Assembly: GCF_039541235.1 (NCBI RefSeq) | Contig: NZ_BAABFV010000001.1 | Coordinates: forward strand, 62,001 to 126,000 | DNA from: Kangiella marina | GTDB lineage: Bacteria > Pseudomonadota > Gammaproteobacteria > Enterobacterales > Kangiellaceae | Reading direction: 5' to 3' | Length of the DNA stretch: 64,000 nucleotides | Shown: positions 18,058-26,334 of the stretch, piece by piece | Numbering within the stretch: the stretch's first letter is position 1 | Layout: each line of letters begins with the position of its first letter | Made by a program: the position numbers and the translations under genes | Notes under the pieces: model-generated | The model's input: only the letters and a program-made list of their open reading frames with translations | What the model was told of the DNA's origin: nothing | The model's database searches: none

Positions 18058-19716
18058 ATGAGTCACTCAGGGGTTAGTCAGTTAGAGTTAGAAAATACTT
18101 TGTCAGCGTTCTATCGCTGGGAAAAGATTAAGGCGAAGCAACCATTTTTGCGCCAACCTTTTGGTAACGACTGGAAGGAATACACATGGGAAGGTGCGGG
18201 CCAACAGATTCGTAAAATGGCCAGTTACCTTAAACGTGAATTACCCGCCAACAGCAAAGTGGCTATTTTGTCTTACAATTGTTCGCATTGGGTTATGGCG
18301 GATTTAGCCATCATGCTGGCTGGCCATGTTAGTGTGCCAATTTATCCCAGTGCTGGTTCAGAGACTATTACCACTATCCTTGAGCATAGTGAATCCAAGC
18401 TAGTCTTTATTGGCAAGTTCCCTGAGTGGTCTAAAAAATCTGATGCTATTCCAGACAGCATTGCGACTATTGGGTGTCATGAATCACACCAAGGCGTTAA
18501 AGACTGGGATGAAATTATTGCAAGCGAAGAGCCTTACAATGAATCACCGATTCCAAATTTTGATGAACTAGCTACCATTATTTACACCTCAGGAACAACG
18601 GGAATCCCTAAGGGTGTCATGATCACGCATAAGATTTTATCCAATGGCGCGGCCGCAGCAGCAGCCTTCATTGATGTTAAAGAGGAGCGCTGTTTTTCAT
18701 ATTTGCCGCTGGCTCATTGTGCAGAGAGGGAGCTGACAGAAATTATCAGCATCCATACCGGAAGTGTGATTTCTTTTACTGAGTCATTAGAGCGTTTCCA
18801 AGAAAATATTCGTTCAGTAAGACCGACCATATTTTTTGGCGTGCCTCGGATTTGGTTAAAGTTCCAGCAAGGCATCGAAGATAAAGTTGGCAAAACAAAG
18901 CTCAAAGTGTTGCTCAAAATTCCTCTAATCAATCGCTTGATAAGAAAGAAAATTCTCAACGGATTAGGACTTGATGAAGCGAAAATTTGTTTGTCCGGCG
19001 CGGCTGCGTTGCCTGAAGGTACTTCGAAGTTCTTCCAGTCGATTGGTATTCGTATCTGCGAGGCATATGGTTTGACCGAGACCATGGCATTCTCACACGC
19101 CTCGTCACCAGAAACCTGGAAGCAAGGCTCTGTTGGCATCACCATGCCGACAGCAGAAGCGAAAATTGCTGAGTCTGGCGAAGTTCTATTGAAAAGCCCG
19201 TGTGTGATGCAAGGGTATTATAAGGAACCCCTTAAAACTAAAGACGTTATCGATGACGATGGTTATTTCCACACTGGAGATCTGGGGGAAATTGATGAGG
19301 ATGGTTTCTTATTTATCACCGGCCGGGTCAAGGATATTTTCAAAACCTCCAAAGGTAAGTATGTATCTCCAGTCCCTATTGAAGCTACATTGGAGCCAGA
19401 GCTTGGGGTTGAGCATTTGTGCGTTATTGGCGATGGTTTACCATCACCAATCGCCATCGCGTCGATCTACAATAAACAGTTCCAGGACAAAGACGCCTAC
19501 CTTCAGGAAGCTGAGCAATTGCTGCAAAAGATTAATAATAACCTGGAAGGTCACGAAAAACTGGCTAAGCTTATATTGGTTAACGAGGAGTGGAGCCCTG
19601 AAAATGGCTTGATTACGCCTACGTTAAAAATGCGTCGACAACAAATCGAACAACATTATAAGCCAAAGCTTGATAGGTACCTTAAATCAGAGAAGATCGT
19701 GCTGTGGGATGAGTAG
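18058..19716 (+). CDS. AMP-forming long-chain acyl-CoA synthetase
   Basis: Activates a fatty acid to acyl-CoA via acyl-AMP. The 552 residues carry the ANL superfamily motifs in order: TIIYTSGTTGIPKGV (P-loop), ICEAYGLTETMA, HTGDLGEIDEDGFLFITGR, then the hinge and the KTSKGKYVSP motif of the C-terminal lid. The FKTSKGKYVSPVPIE form is typical of ACSBG-type (bubblegum-like) synthetases, not FadD, whose gene lies at 37391. The substrate chain length is not readable. No FadR-like site was found upstream, unlike fadD. Confidence 0.88.
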   Translation: MSHSGVSQLELENTLSAFYRWEKIKAKQPFLRQPFGNDWKEYTWEGAGQQIRKMASYLKRELPANSKVAILSYNCSHWVMADLAIMLAGHVSVPIYPSAGSETITTILEHSESKLVFIGKFPEWSKKSDAIPDSIATIGCHESHQGVKDWDEIIASEEPYNESPIPNFDELATIIYTSGTTGIPKGVMITHKILSNGAAAAAAFIDVKEERCFSYLPLAHCAERELTEIISIHTGSVISFTESLERFQENIRSVRPTIFFGVPRIWLKFQQGIEDKVGKTKLKVLLKIPLINRLIRKKILNGLGLDEAKICLSGAAALPEGTSKFFQSIGIRICEAYGLTETMAFSHASSPETWKQGSVGITMPTAEAKIAESGEVLLKSPCVMQGYYKEPLKTKDVIDDDGYFHTGDLGEIDEDGFLFITGRVKDIFKTSKGKYVSPVPIEATLEPELGVEHLCVIGDGLPSPIAIASIYNKQFQDKDAYLQEAEQLLQKINNNLEGHEKLAKLILVNEEWSPENGLITPTLKMRRQQIEQHYKPKLDRYLKSEKIVLWDE

Positions 19717-19742
19717 CTAAGCCCGAATTTTGTCTTACTTTT

Positions 19743-19785
19743 GATAAAGTTAACGTTATTTTACGTTCAGTTAACAAACTTTATC
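19743..19785. promoter_or_regulatory. Imperfect palindrome upstream of the GlsB-like gene
   Basis: GATAAAGTT (19743-19751) is repeated inverted as AACTTTATC (19777-19785), with a nested GTTAAC on each side. It lies about 60 bases before the start codon. It could be an operator; no regulator is assigned. Confidence 0.3.
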
Positions 19786-19841
19786 ATGCCTTGTGGCATA
19801 CTGTTTATGGTCAATAATCAACATGATTAAGGAGTAATGAC

Positions 19842-20099
19842 ATGGGTATTTTAACTTGGATTGTCGTCGGACTGATTGCAGGTGCATTAGCAAAGCTGAT
19901 TATGCCTGGTCCTGATAAAGGCGGCTGGATAATGACAATAGTGCTTGGTATTGTTGGCGCTTTTGTTGGTGGTTTCGTCGGTAAGTTTTTAGGTTTAGGC
20001 GGAGCTCAAGCGACAGGCTTTAACATTGAAACCTTATTAACTGCTACTGGCGGTGCTATTATTATTCTGTTTCTATACCGTACTTTCAGTAAGCCTTAA
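19842..20099 (+). CDS. GlsB/YeaQ/YmgE-family small membrane protein
   Basis: 85 residues, three hydrophobic helices (about 4-20, 28-50, 60-82) rich in Gly, with the family stretch GxxAGxLAKxIMPGxDxGG. This is the transglycosylase-associated protein family (PF04226); members are induced by general stress and have no proven enzymatic role. AAGGAG precedes the ATG. It opens a run of small envelope genes leading to a PhoP/PhoQ-type pair. Confidence 0.9.
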   Translation: MGILTWIVVGLIAGALAKLIMPGPDKGGWIMTIVLGIVGAFVGGFVGKFLGLGGAQATGFNIETLLTATGGAIIILFLYRTFSKP

Positions 20100-20141
20100 C
20101 CATCATTCGGTTCATCTTCGATTCAGTTGAACCTGAGTAAA

Positions 20142-20188
20142 CTGTCTCCTGAAATAAGCCAACTTTGTTGTTTGGTATCAGGAGACAG
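20142..20188 (+). promoter_or_regulatory. Hairpin burying the ribosome binding site of the glycine-zipper gene
   Basis: CTGTCTCCTGA (20142-20152) is the exact reverse complement of TCAGGAGACAG (20178-20188). The Shine-Dalgarno AGGAG of the gene starting at 20192 is inside the right arm. The 25-base loop can form a further CCAAC/GTTG pairing. No T-run follows, so this is not a terminator. The layout suggests translational control, such as an RNA thermometer or a protein- or sRNA-opened switch. Pairing is seen; function is inferred. Confidence 0.5.
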
Positions 20189-20191
20189 ATT

Positions 20192-20737
20192 ATGAAACTT
20201 ACACAAAAACTCATTATCACATCTATTGCGCTATCAGCGCTTACCGTTCCATTAGCCGCACAGGCTGATCATAAATACAAAAAACATGCGCACTATGACA
20301 GTCGTTATGAACATGGGCACTTTGTTCGTGGTAAAGTCGTGGATGTTGAACCTGTTTTCGCGGCTGGTTACCGTTACAATGAACCCGTAAGAACTTGTCA
20401 TTCAGAACGAACTCGTTATGATGCAGGAGACCGTCGTAAAAAAGCTCTAGTAGGGGGCGTCGTCGGCGGCTTAATCGGTTATAAGCTTGGTGATAAACAA
20501 CGCCACAAGAATGCCGGCGCTGTTGCTGGTGCCTTGCTCGGTGCGACTATTGCCAAAAGTAGTTCTGGTGATAGAAGAACCCATTGCACTACGCATTACG
20601 AGGATCGCTACGAGCGAGGTCGTATCGTCGGTTATGATGTGGTTTATAAGTACCGTGGACGTCACTACACAACCTTTTCTGAATACAGACCAGGTCGTTG
20701 GATTGAAGTAGTGCGTCCAAGAAAATATCATCATTAA
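20192..20737 (+). CDS. Glycine-zipper 2TM-domain surface protein
   Basis: 181 residues. A signal peptide ends AAQA before DHKYKK. The middle holds the glycine zipper (about 95-125: GGVVGGLIGYKLG then AGAVAGALLGATI) of the Rickettsia 17-kDa antigen-like family, flanked by Tyr-, Arg- and His-rich segments and two Cys (CHSERT and THCTTHY). Likely an outer-membrane or periplasmic envelope protein. The ATG at 20192 is chosen because the signal peptide begins there and GGAG lies at 20181-20184. The binding site is sequestered in a hairpin. Confidence 0.85.
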   Translation: MKLTQKLIITSIALSALTVPLAAQADHKYKKHAHYDSRYEHGHFVRGKVVDVEPVFAAGYRYNEPVRTCHSERTRYDAGDRRKKALVGGVVGGLIGYKLGDKQRHKNAGAVAGALLGATIAKSSSGDRRTHCTTHYEDRYERGRIVGYDVVYKYRGRHYTTFSEYRPGRWIEVVRPRKYHH

Positions 20738-20776
20738 TACATTGAATTCGTCAGTAACGGTGTTTAAGAGAATTAA

Positions 20777-21073
20777 ATGATTAAGAAATTAACGCTTTTA
20801 GCTATATTGGTAACCGTTTTCAGCTATGGCCCGAGTGCTTTTGGAGCCACTGAAAAACGGTTGCCGACTCCTCAGCTACAAGAAAAAAAGTCCTGTACTC
20901 CCATTGGTAAAGGTGCCGCGATGAGTGCTGCTGCTCGAAGAATTGATAGCAAAGTGTTGTCTGCCAGTTTAAACATGCGGGCAAGACCTCCTGTTTATCG
21001 TGTCAAGGTACTCACAGATTCTGGGCGAGTTCGTTATATTTACGTAGATGCATGTACGGGACGTTTGGCTTAG
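20777..21073 (+). CDS. PepSY-like periplasmic protein
   Basis: 98 residues with a signal peptide ending about AFGA (residue 24). The C-terminal stretch YRVKVLTDSGRVRYIYVDA, ending CTGRLA, has the form of a PepSY-type domain. Genes of this kind often precede a two-component system, and here a PhoP-type regulator starts 43 bases downstream, so it may modulate the sensor's periplasmic domain. Two Cys (about 38 and 93) may pair. Cotranscription with the regulator pair is inferred from spacing. Confidence 0.75.
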   Translation: MIKKLTLLAILVTVFSYGPSAFGATEKRLPTPQLQEKKSCTPIGKGAAMSAAARRIDSKVLSASLNMRARPPVYRVKVLTDSGRVRYIYVDACTGRLA

Positions 21074-21116
21074 TCGGGCAACGATTAAGGTTAAGAAATA
21101 CTAGGGGTTAAGAACA

Positions 21117-21800
21117 ATGAAAATACTCTTGATGGAAGACGATGACGCATTGCGTCAGCAGCTGGTCACGGCTTTGGAGAAACAAAGCTATGTTGTAGAA
21201 CAGGCGCCCAATGGAGAGGAAGGCTTGTATTTGGGGCGAGAGTTCTCGTTTGATTTAGGCATTTTTGATCTTGGTCTTCCTGATATTTCAGGTATTGAAG
21301 TGATTGAAACTTTACGAAAAGAAGATATTGGCTTCCCAGTATTGATTCTGACTGCCCGTGGACACTGGCAGGATAAGGTCGATGGCTTAGCCGCTGGCGC
21401 AGATGATTATTTGGTTAAACCGTTTCAGATTGAAGAGTTATTAGCCCGCGTTAATGCTTTGCTAAGACGTGCATCAGGTTATGCTAAACCTGAGATCGTA
21501 AAAGGCCCGATTAGCCTTAATAGCCTAAAGCAAGAAGTTAAAGTTAACGATCAAGCGATGGATCTGACGGCTTACGAATATAAGGTTCTTGAATACCTAA
21601 TGTTGAACCCAGAAAAAGTGGTGTCAAAAACTGAGTTAACAGAGCATTTATACGCCCAAGACTATGACCGAGACTCCAATGTTTTAGAAGTTTTCGTTGG
21701 CCGTTTACGTAAAAAAATTGATCCTGATGGTAGCTTAAAACCGATTGAAACCCTAAGGGGGCGTGGCTATCGCTTAAACAGTGATTTGGAAAAGTCGTAA
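21117..21800 (+). CDS. OmpR-family response regulator (PhoP-like)
   Basis: 227 residues. The receiver domain is 1-118, with the acidic pocket at 7-9, phosphorylation site D51, switch residue T79 and K101. The winged-helix DNA-binding domain is 130-222 and ends with the LRGRGYRL recognition wing. The receiver stretch LILTARGHWQDKVDGLAAGADDYLVKPF matches the PhoP/QseB subgroup. It is followed after 13 bases by its sensor kinase. Together with the PepSY-like gene it forms a three-gene unit. Confidence 0.93.
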   Translation: MKILLMEDDDALRQQLVTALEKQSYVVEQAPNGEEGLYLGREFSFDLGIFDLGLPDISGIEVIETLRKEDIGFPVLILTARGHWQDKVDGLAAGADDYLVKPFQIEELLARVNALLRRASGYAKPEIVKGPISLNSLKQEVKVNDQAMDLTAYEYKVLEYLMLNPEKVVSKTELTEHLYAQDYDRDSNVLEVFVGRLRKKIDPDGSLKPIETLRGRGYRLNSDLEKS

Positions 21801-21813
21801 TTAGGAAACTTCC

Positions 21814-23196
21814 GTGGCGGAGCAGTCTGAGAACAAGGTTAAATTACCCAAGTCGTCGTACTCCTTACAAAGACGACTGTTATTAAATACCAGTATAGTG
21901 CTGGTATTTTTTATTGTTGCTATGAGTTTCGTTCTTCTCGACTCTTATAAAACAGGTATTCGCCAAGCGACTTTCGAGCGTCTTTATGCGCAGTTTTATA
22001 GCTTGTTATCTTATGCTGATGAACTAGAGCCTGGTGATTTGTTCCTGCCAGAAGAAATCCCTTCGGATAAACGTTTTAATCAATATAACAGTGGTCTGTC
22101 CGCTTTGGTTTACGATGAAACGGAAAGCTTAATTTGGAAGTCACTATCTGCTCGCTATGATCAAGAGCAACATAAGGTTCCACTGCCGTTAAGCTTACCC
22201 GGCGAGGGGACTCTCGCAGAAATCACCATGGAAGACACCGATTATTTCCGCTTTCATTACATTGCTGAGTGGGAATCGCCTGAGGGTGCGGTCTCTTTAT
22301 ATCACTTTGTCATCTTGGAAAATAAACGCCCATTTGACCAAGTAATTTCTGCTTACCGTAATCAATTATGGTTCTGGCTCTCCATTATGGCATTGTCACT
22401 GCTTGCCATTTTGTTTGTGGTGATGCGTTGGACTCTACGCCCAATTAGACGTGCGGTGAAAGAGCTTCGCCAGATTGAAAAGGGTTTACTCAATACGCTT
22501 TCAGATCAATATCCGCAAGAGCTTCAGCGCTTAACTGAAAATATTAATCGGTTTATTCAAAGCGAGCGTCATCAAAGTAAACGTTATAAAGAAACGTTGG
22601 GGAATTTGGCGCATAGTCTGAAAACACCACTAGCCGTGATGCATACCGCTTTACAAAACCAAAACGATGCTGATGAGTTATTGACAATCTGTTCCGAGCA
22701 AATAACACGGATGGATCAAATTGTTGCTTATCAATTACAAAGAGCCACCAGTGGGCCACAAGTGATGATGCGCTCGATGGAAGTGGAGCCAGCACTAGAA
22801 AAGCTCGCGACAAGCTTATCTAAAGTTTACCAAGACAAGGCTGTCTCCATCGATGTTGATGTCAGCAAAGGCTTAATGATTGCACTTGATGAAGGAGACT
22901 TTTATGAAGTCTTTGGTAATGTCTTAGATAACGCCTGCAAATGGACTCAGTCAAAAGTTCGAATCAAAGCGCAGCGAATTGCTGGTAAAGTCCAAATTAC
23001 GGTAGAAGACAATGGTCCAGGTATTCCTGAGAACGTTCGACTCGCCATTCTGTCTCGTGGCAAACGACTTGACGAATCCGTTGAAGGGCAGGGAATTGGC
23101 ATGTCAGTGGTTACGGAAATTGTCGCAGCTTATAATGGCAAGGTAGAGATTGATAGAAGTGAACTGGGCGGGGCTTTGATGAGGTTGAGTTTTTAA
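21814..23196 (+). CDS. Sensor histidine kinase (PhoQ-like)
   Basis: 460 residues. TM helices at about 23-42 and 184-204 enclose a periplasmic sensor domain of about 140 residues with several acidic stretches. HAMP-like linker, then the H-box with phospho-acceptor H267 in LAHSLKTPLAVM, the PhoQ-type variant with HSLKTPL instead of HELRTPL. N-box N369 and N373; G1 at 399-404 (DNGPGI); G2 around 426-429. GTG start at 21814 behind AGGAAAC. The signal (Mg2+, peptides or other) cannot be deduced. Confidence 0.92.
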   Translation: MAEQSENKVKLPKSSYSLQRRLLLNTSIVLVFFIVAMSFVLLDSYKTGIRQATFERLYAQFYSLLSYADELEPGDLFLPEEIPSDKRFNQYNSGLSALVYDETESLIWKSLSARYDQEQHKVPLPLSLPGEGTLAEITMEDTDYFRFHYIAEWESPEGAVSLYHFVILENKRPFDQVISAYRNQLWFWLSIMALSLLAILFVVMRWTLRPIRRAVKELRQIEKGLLNTLSDQYPQELQRLTENINRFIQSERHQSKRYKETLGNLAHSLKTPLAVMHTALQNQNDADELLTICSEQITRMDQIVAYQLQRATSGPQVMMRSMEVEPALEKLATSLSKVYQDKAVSIDVDVSKGLMIALDEGDFYEVFGNVLDNACKWTQSKVRIKAQRIAGKVQITVEDNGPGIPENVRLAILSRGKRLDESVEGQGIGMSVVTEIVAAYNGKVEIDRSELGGALMRLSF

Positions 23197-23269
23197 TAAT
23201 AAGACGCCCTCTAAACTATAATCATCAAGGCTCTGTTTTATTCTTTTCCGTTCCAGCATAAAATAAGTG

Positions 23270-24379
23270 ATGCCTGACGCCTTACCTGAAATCCAAGCCA
23301 GTCGAAAAATTATCCATGTGGATATGGATTGCTTTTATGCAGCCATTGAAATGCGGGATGATCCTTTGTTACGTAATGCGCCAGTGGCGGTGGGTGGCTT
23401 GCCGGATAAGCGTGGTGTCATTGCGACCTGTAATTATGAAGCTCGATCTTACGGCGTTCACTCAGCGATGGCTTCAGCTCACGCCAAGCGTTTGTGTCCT
23501 AACCTTATTATTGTTCCGCCAAACTTTGAGAAGTACCGTCACGACTCTAAAGTCATTCGTTCGATTTTTGCACAATATACGCCTTTGATTGAGCCGCTAT
23601 CATTGGATGAGGCATTTTTAGATGTTTCCGACTCGGTCGAGTACAAGGGGAGTGCGACTTATATTGCTCAAGCCATTCGTCATGATATTTATCAGGAGTT
23701 AAAGTTAACGGCTTCTGCTGGAGTCGCGCCCAATAAGTTTTTGGCAAAAGTTGCTTCGGATTGGGAAAAGCCTAACGGGCAGTTTGTTATAACGCCAGAT
23801 GCGATTGATGCGTTTATGTTGGAGCTTCCGGTAAAGAAAATTCCAGGTGTTGGCAAGAAAACCTCAGAGAAGCTTCATAATATTGGAATTTACACCTGCG
23901 CGGACTTACAGGAGTTAGAGCTTATCGATCTGACTCAGCGCTTTGGTAGCTTTGGCCAAAGCCTGTACTATTTAGCGCGTGGTATCGATCAGCGTCCAGT
24001 GATTACCCATTATCCCCGTAAGTCACTGAGCGTCGAAAATACTTACGATAAAGACTTGTACAGCCTCGAAGACTGTTTAGCTGAAATTCCTCAGTTGCTC
24101 AGCACATTACGCCAGCGATTGGCGCGCTCAAAAGTGGATGCGCCTATTAATAAAATGTTCGTTAAACTCAAATTTAGTGATTTTTCAGCGACGACAGTAG
24201 AGCGAACCAGCTTTGGTATTAATGACGATATGTTTTATGAATTAATGGATGAAGGCTTTCATCGTCGTGAAAAGTCTGTGCGTTTATTAGGGCTCGGTGT
24301 GCGTTTTCAAAATGCCGAGTCATCCAACTTTGTGCAATTGCCCCTAGAGTACGCGGATGGGGCGTTTGACGAAGACTGA
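23270..24379 (+). CDS. dinB: DNA polymerase IV (Y family)
   Basis: Error-prone translesion polymerase. 369 residues with catalytic acids D18 (HVDMDCFYAAIE), D113 and E114 (SLDEAFLDV), two helix-hairpin-helix segments (PGVGKKTSEKL), and the little-finger domain to about 355. There is no obvious beta-clamp-binding pentapeptide at the very C-terminus, though the last residues (DGAFDED) are unusually acidic. ATG 23270 directly follows an in-frame GTG at 23267; either could be used. No canonical LexA box (CTGT-N8-ACAG) was seen in the 70 bases upstream. Confidence 0.94.
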   Translation: MPDALPEIQASRKIIHVDMDCFYAAIEMRDDPLLRNAPVAVGGLPDKRGVIATCNYEARSYGVHSAMASAHAKRLCPNLIIVPPNFEKYRHDSKVIRSIFAQYTPLIEPLSLDEAFLDVSDSVEYKGSATYIAQAIRHDIYQELKLTASAGVAPNKFLAKVASDWEKPNGQFVITPDAIDAFMLELPVKKIPGVGKKTSEKLHNIGIYTCADLQELELIDLTQRFGSFGQSLYYLARGIDQRPVITHYPRKSLSVENTYDKDLYSLEDCLAEIPQLLSTLRQRLARSKVDAPINKMFVKLKFSDFSATTVERTSFGINDDMFYELMDEGFHRREKSVRLLGLGVRFQNAESSNFVQLPLEYADGAFDED

Positions 24380-24466
24380 TGATCAATAAAGTCACTAGCC
24401 AAGCTTTTCTCATAATGGTAAGGTTAGCCGATAATTTTAACTTATAAGTGTTATGGGGATCATTTC

Positions 24467-26167
24467 TTGGACATTATAGAAACAATTAAAAACGGACTGG
24501 ATTTTCTAGATGGATTTCTAGGTTCTGCGGATTATTTTCCGTATTTATTAATTGGTGTAGGTTTATTTTTTACAATTTATCTGGGTTTTCCACAGGTTCG
24601 ATACTTTGGACAAGCGGTTCGAATTGTAAAGGGTAAATACAGTAAAAAAGATGATCCAGGTGATACATCTCATTTCGCGGCCTTATCTACGGCTCTTTCA
24701 GGTACTGTCGGTACCGGTAACATTGGTGGCGTGGCGCTAGCAATATGGATTGGTGGCCCAGCGGCGATTTTCTGGATGTGGGTGACAGCCTTCCTAGGTA
24801 TGACGACTAAGTTCGTGGAAGTGACCTTATCTCATAAATACCGTGAGAAAACTGAAGACGGCACCATGGCGGGTGGCCCCATGTATTACATGGAGAATAA
24901 ACTCAACATGAAATGGTTGGGTATCATATTCGCTATCGCAACGATTATCAGTAGTTTCGGTACGGGCAATATGCCTCAAATCAATAATATTGCTCAGGTT
25001 ATGAATGACACATTCTCGTTACCTAACTGGATTACGGGTGTTGGTCTGGCAATTTTATTAGCCATGGTTATTATCGGTGGTATTAAGCGTATTGCTAAAG
25101 TTGCTGAAAGGGTGGTCCCTTTTATGGCGGCTCTTTATGTCATCGGTGCTCTTTTGGTTATTTTCTATAACTATGAAAATATTATCCCTTCTTTCTCAGC
25201 AATTATCGGTAGTGTATTTTCTGGTTCATCTGCAGTGGGCGGCTTCTTAGGAGCGAGCTTTGCTTATGCAATGCAGCGTGGTGTTAACCGTGGCTTGTTC
25301 TCGAACGAGGCGGGTCAAGGTTCGGCAGCAATCGCACACTCAGCGGCGAAAGGCAAAGAACCCGCGTCAGAAGGTATGGTGTCATTATTAGAGCCTTTTA
25401 TTGATACGCTAATCATCTGTACTTTAACCGCACTAGTGATTCTTTCTTCAGGCGTCTGGAAAGATAAGCATCAGAATACATTCGATAGAACTGATATGAA
25501 GTTTGTTGCTGGAGATTGGACGGATCAGAATTCTGAAGACATTGAGCAGTTGCGTCTATATCTAGAGCCGAAAAGTAAAGATAGCTCTGAGGTGAAGCCG
25601 TTCAGTGGCAGTATTTCATTGCAAGATGGTGAAGCAATTTCCGACGGTTACACACTTCTTAACGCTAACTCAGTGGCGGAAGAAGTTACTTACATGGAAC
25701 TAGATACTAAGACTGAACAGCTCTCACCAATTACAGGTGTTATTACTGTAAAAAATGGTAGCTTAGAAAATCAAGATATTATCGTTCAGGGTAAGTCACT
25801 CATTCACTCAGCGAGCTTGACGGCCGAAGCATTTACGCGTGGATTTATGGGTGAGCATGGTAAGTATATTGTCTCAATAGGCTTGCTGCTATTCGCATTT
25901 ACTACCGCCATTGCTTGGTCTTATTACGGTGACCGTGCGGTTATATACTTATTTGGCCATAAGGGTGTAATGGTCTACCGAGTTGTCTATGTGGTGATGT
26001 TTGCAGTTGCCGCAGTTATTGATACCACGGTGGTTTGGAAGTTAGCTAGTGTGGCTATTGTGATGATGACCCTGCCAAACTTACTCGGGATTATGCTGCT
26101 TCATAAGGATATGAAGCAAACCGTGAAGCAGTATTGGGATGACTTTAGAAAGGGTGATGCCCACTAA
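24467..26167 (+). CDS. AGCS-family sodium:amino-acid symporter with extra domain
   Basis: Alanine/glycine:cation symporter. The 566 residues are about 110 more than usual. Residues 25-330 and 455-560 give the normal helices with the family motifs [20 protein letters not shown] and [17 protein letters not shown]. Between the helices ending at about 330 and starting at about 460 lies a hydrophilic insert (333-448), rich in Asp, Ser and Gly and predicted beta-rich, probably on one face of the membrane. The start is TTG at 24467 after GGGGA; the nearest ATG is out of frame. A strong terminator follows. Confidence 0.9.
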   Translation: MDIIETIKNGLDFLDGFLGSADYFPYLLIGVGLFFTIYLGFPQVRYFGQAVRIVKGKYSKKDDPGDTSHFAALSTALSGTVGTGNIGGVALAIWIGGPAAIFWMWVTAFLGMTTKFVEVTLSHKYREKTEDGTMAGGPMYYMENKLNMKWLGIIFAIATIISSFGTGNMPQINNIAQVMNDTFSLPNWITGVGLAILLAMVIIGGIKRIAKVAERVVPFMAALYVIGALLVIFYNYENIIPSFSAIIGSVFSGSSAVGGFLGASFAYAMQRGVNRGLFSNEAGQGSAAIAHSAAKGKEPASEGMVSLLEPFIDTLIICTLTALVILSSGVWKDKHQNTFDRTDMKFVAGDWTDQNSEDIEQLRLYLEPKSKDSSEVKPFSGSISLQDGEAISDGYTLLNANSVAEEVTYMELDTKTEQLSPITGVITVKNGSLENQDIIVQGKSLIHSASLTAEAFTRGFMGEHGKYIVSIGLLLFAFTTAIAWSYYGDRAVIYLFGHKGVMVYRVVYVVMFAVAAVIDTTVVWKLASVAIVMMTLPNLLGIMLLHKDMKQTVKQYWDDFRKGDAH

Positions 26168-26183
26168 ATAATCCAGCCTCATC

Positions 26184-26218
26184 GAAAGCCCCGACTCTAT
26201 GTTGGGGCTTTTTTTTTA
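26184..26218 (+). terminator. Terminator of the AGCS symporter gene
   Basis: AAAGCCCC pairs with GGGGCTTT, followed by nine T. Confidence 0.9.
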
Positions 26219-26279
26219 CCCCAAACTTGTGCAAATCATAAACTGCGCTAGACAATCCTATTTTCTTTTTCCTATACTA

Positions 26280-26296
26280 AGCTGGTCAGACCAATT
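26280..26296. promoter_or_regulatory. FadR-like operator upstream of the acyl-CoA dehydrogenase
   Basis: AGCTGGTCAGACCAATT agrees with the E. coli FadR consensus (AACTGGTCNGACCNGTT from memory) at nearly all fixed positions and has the symmetric TGGTC-A-GACCA core. A TATACT hexamer (26272-26277) just upstream could be the -10 element, so the operator would cover the transcription start. Confidence 0.55.
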
Positions 26297-26334
26297 AAGA
26301 AGTTAAATAAACAGCAGTAATTGTAGGAGAACGT

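Noticed and set aside
23197-23269. LexA box upstream of dinB
   Set aside because: CTGT and CAG-like triplets are present but not with the CTGT-N8-ACAG spacing.
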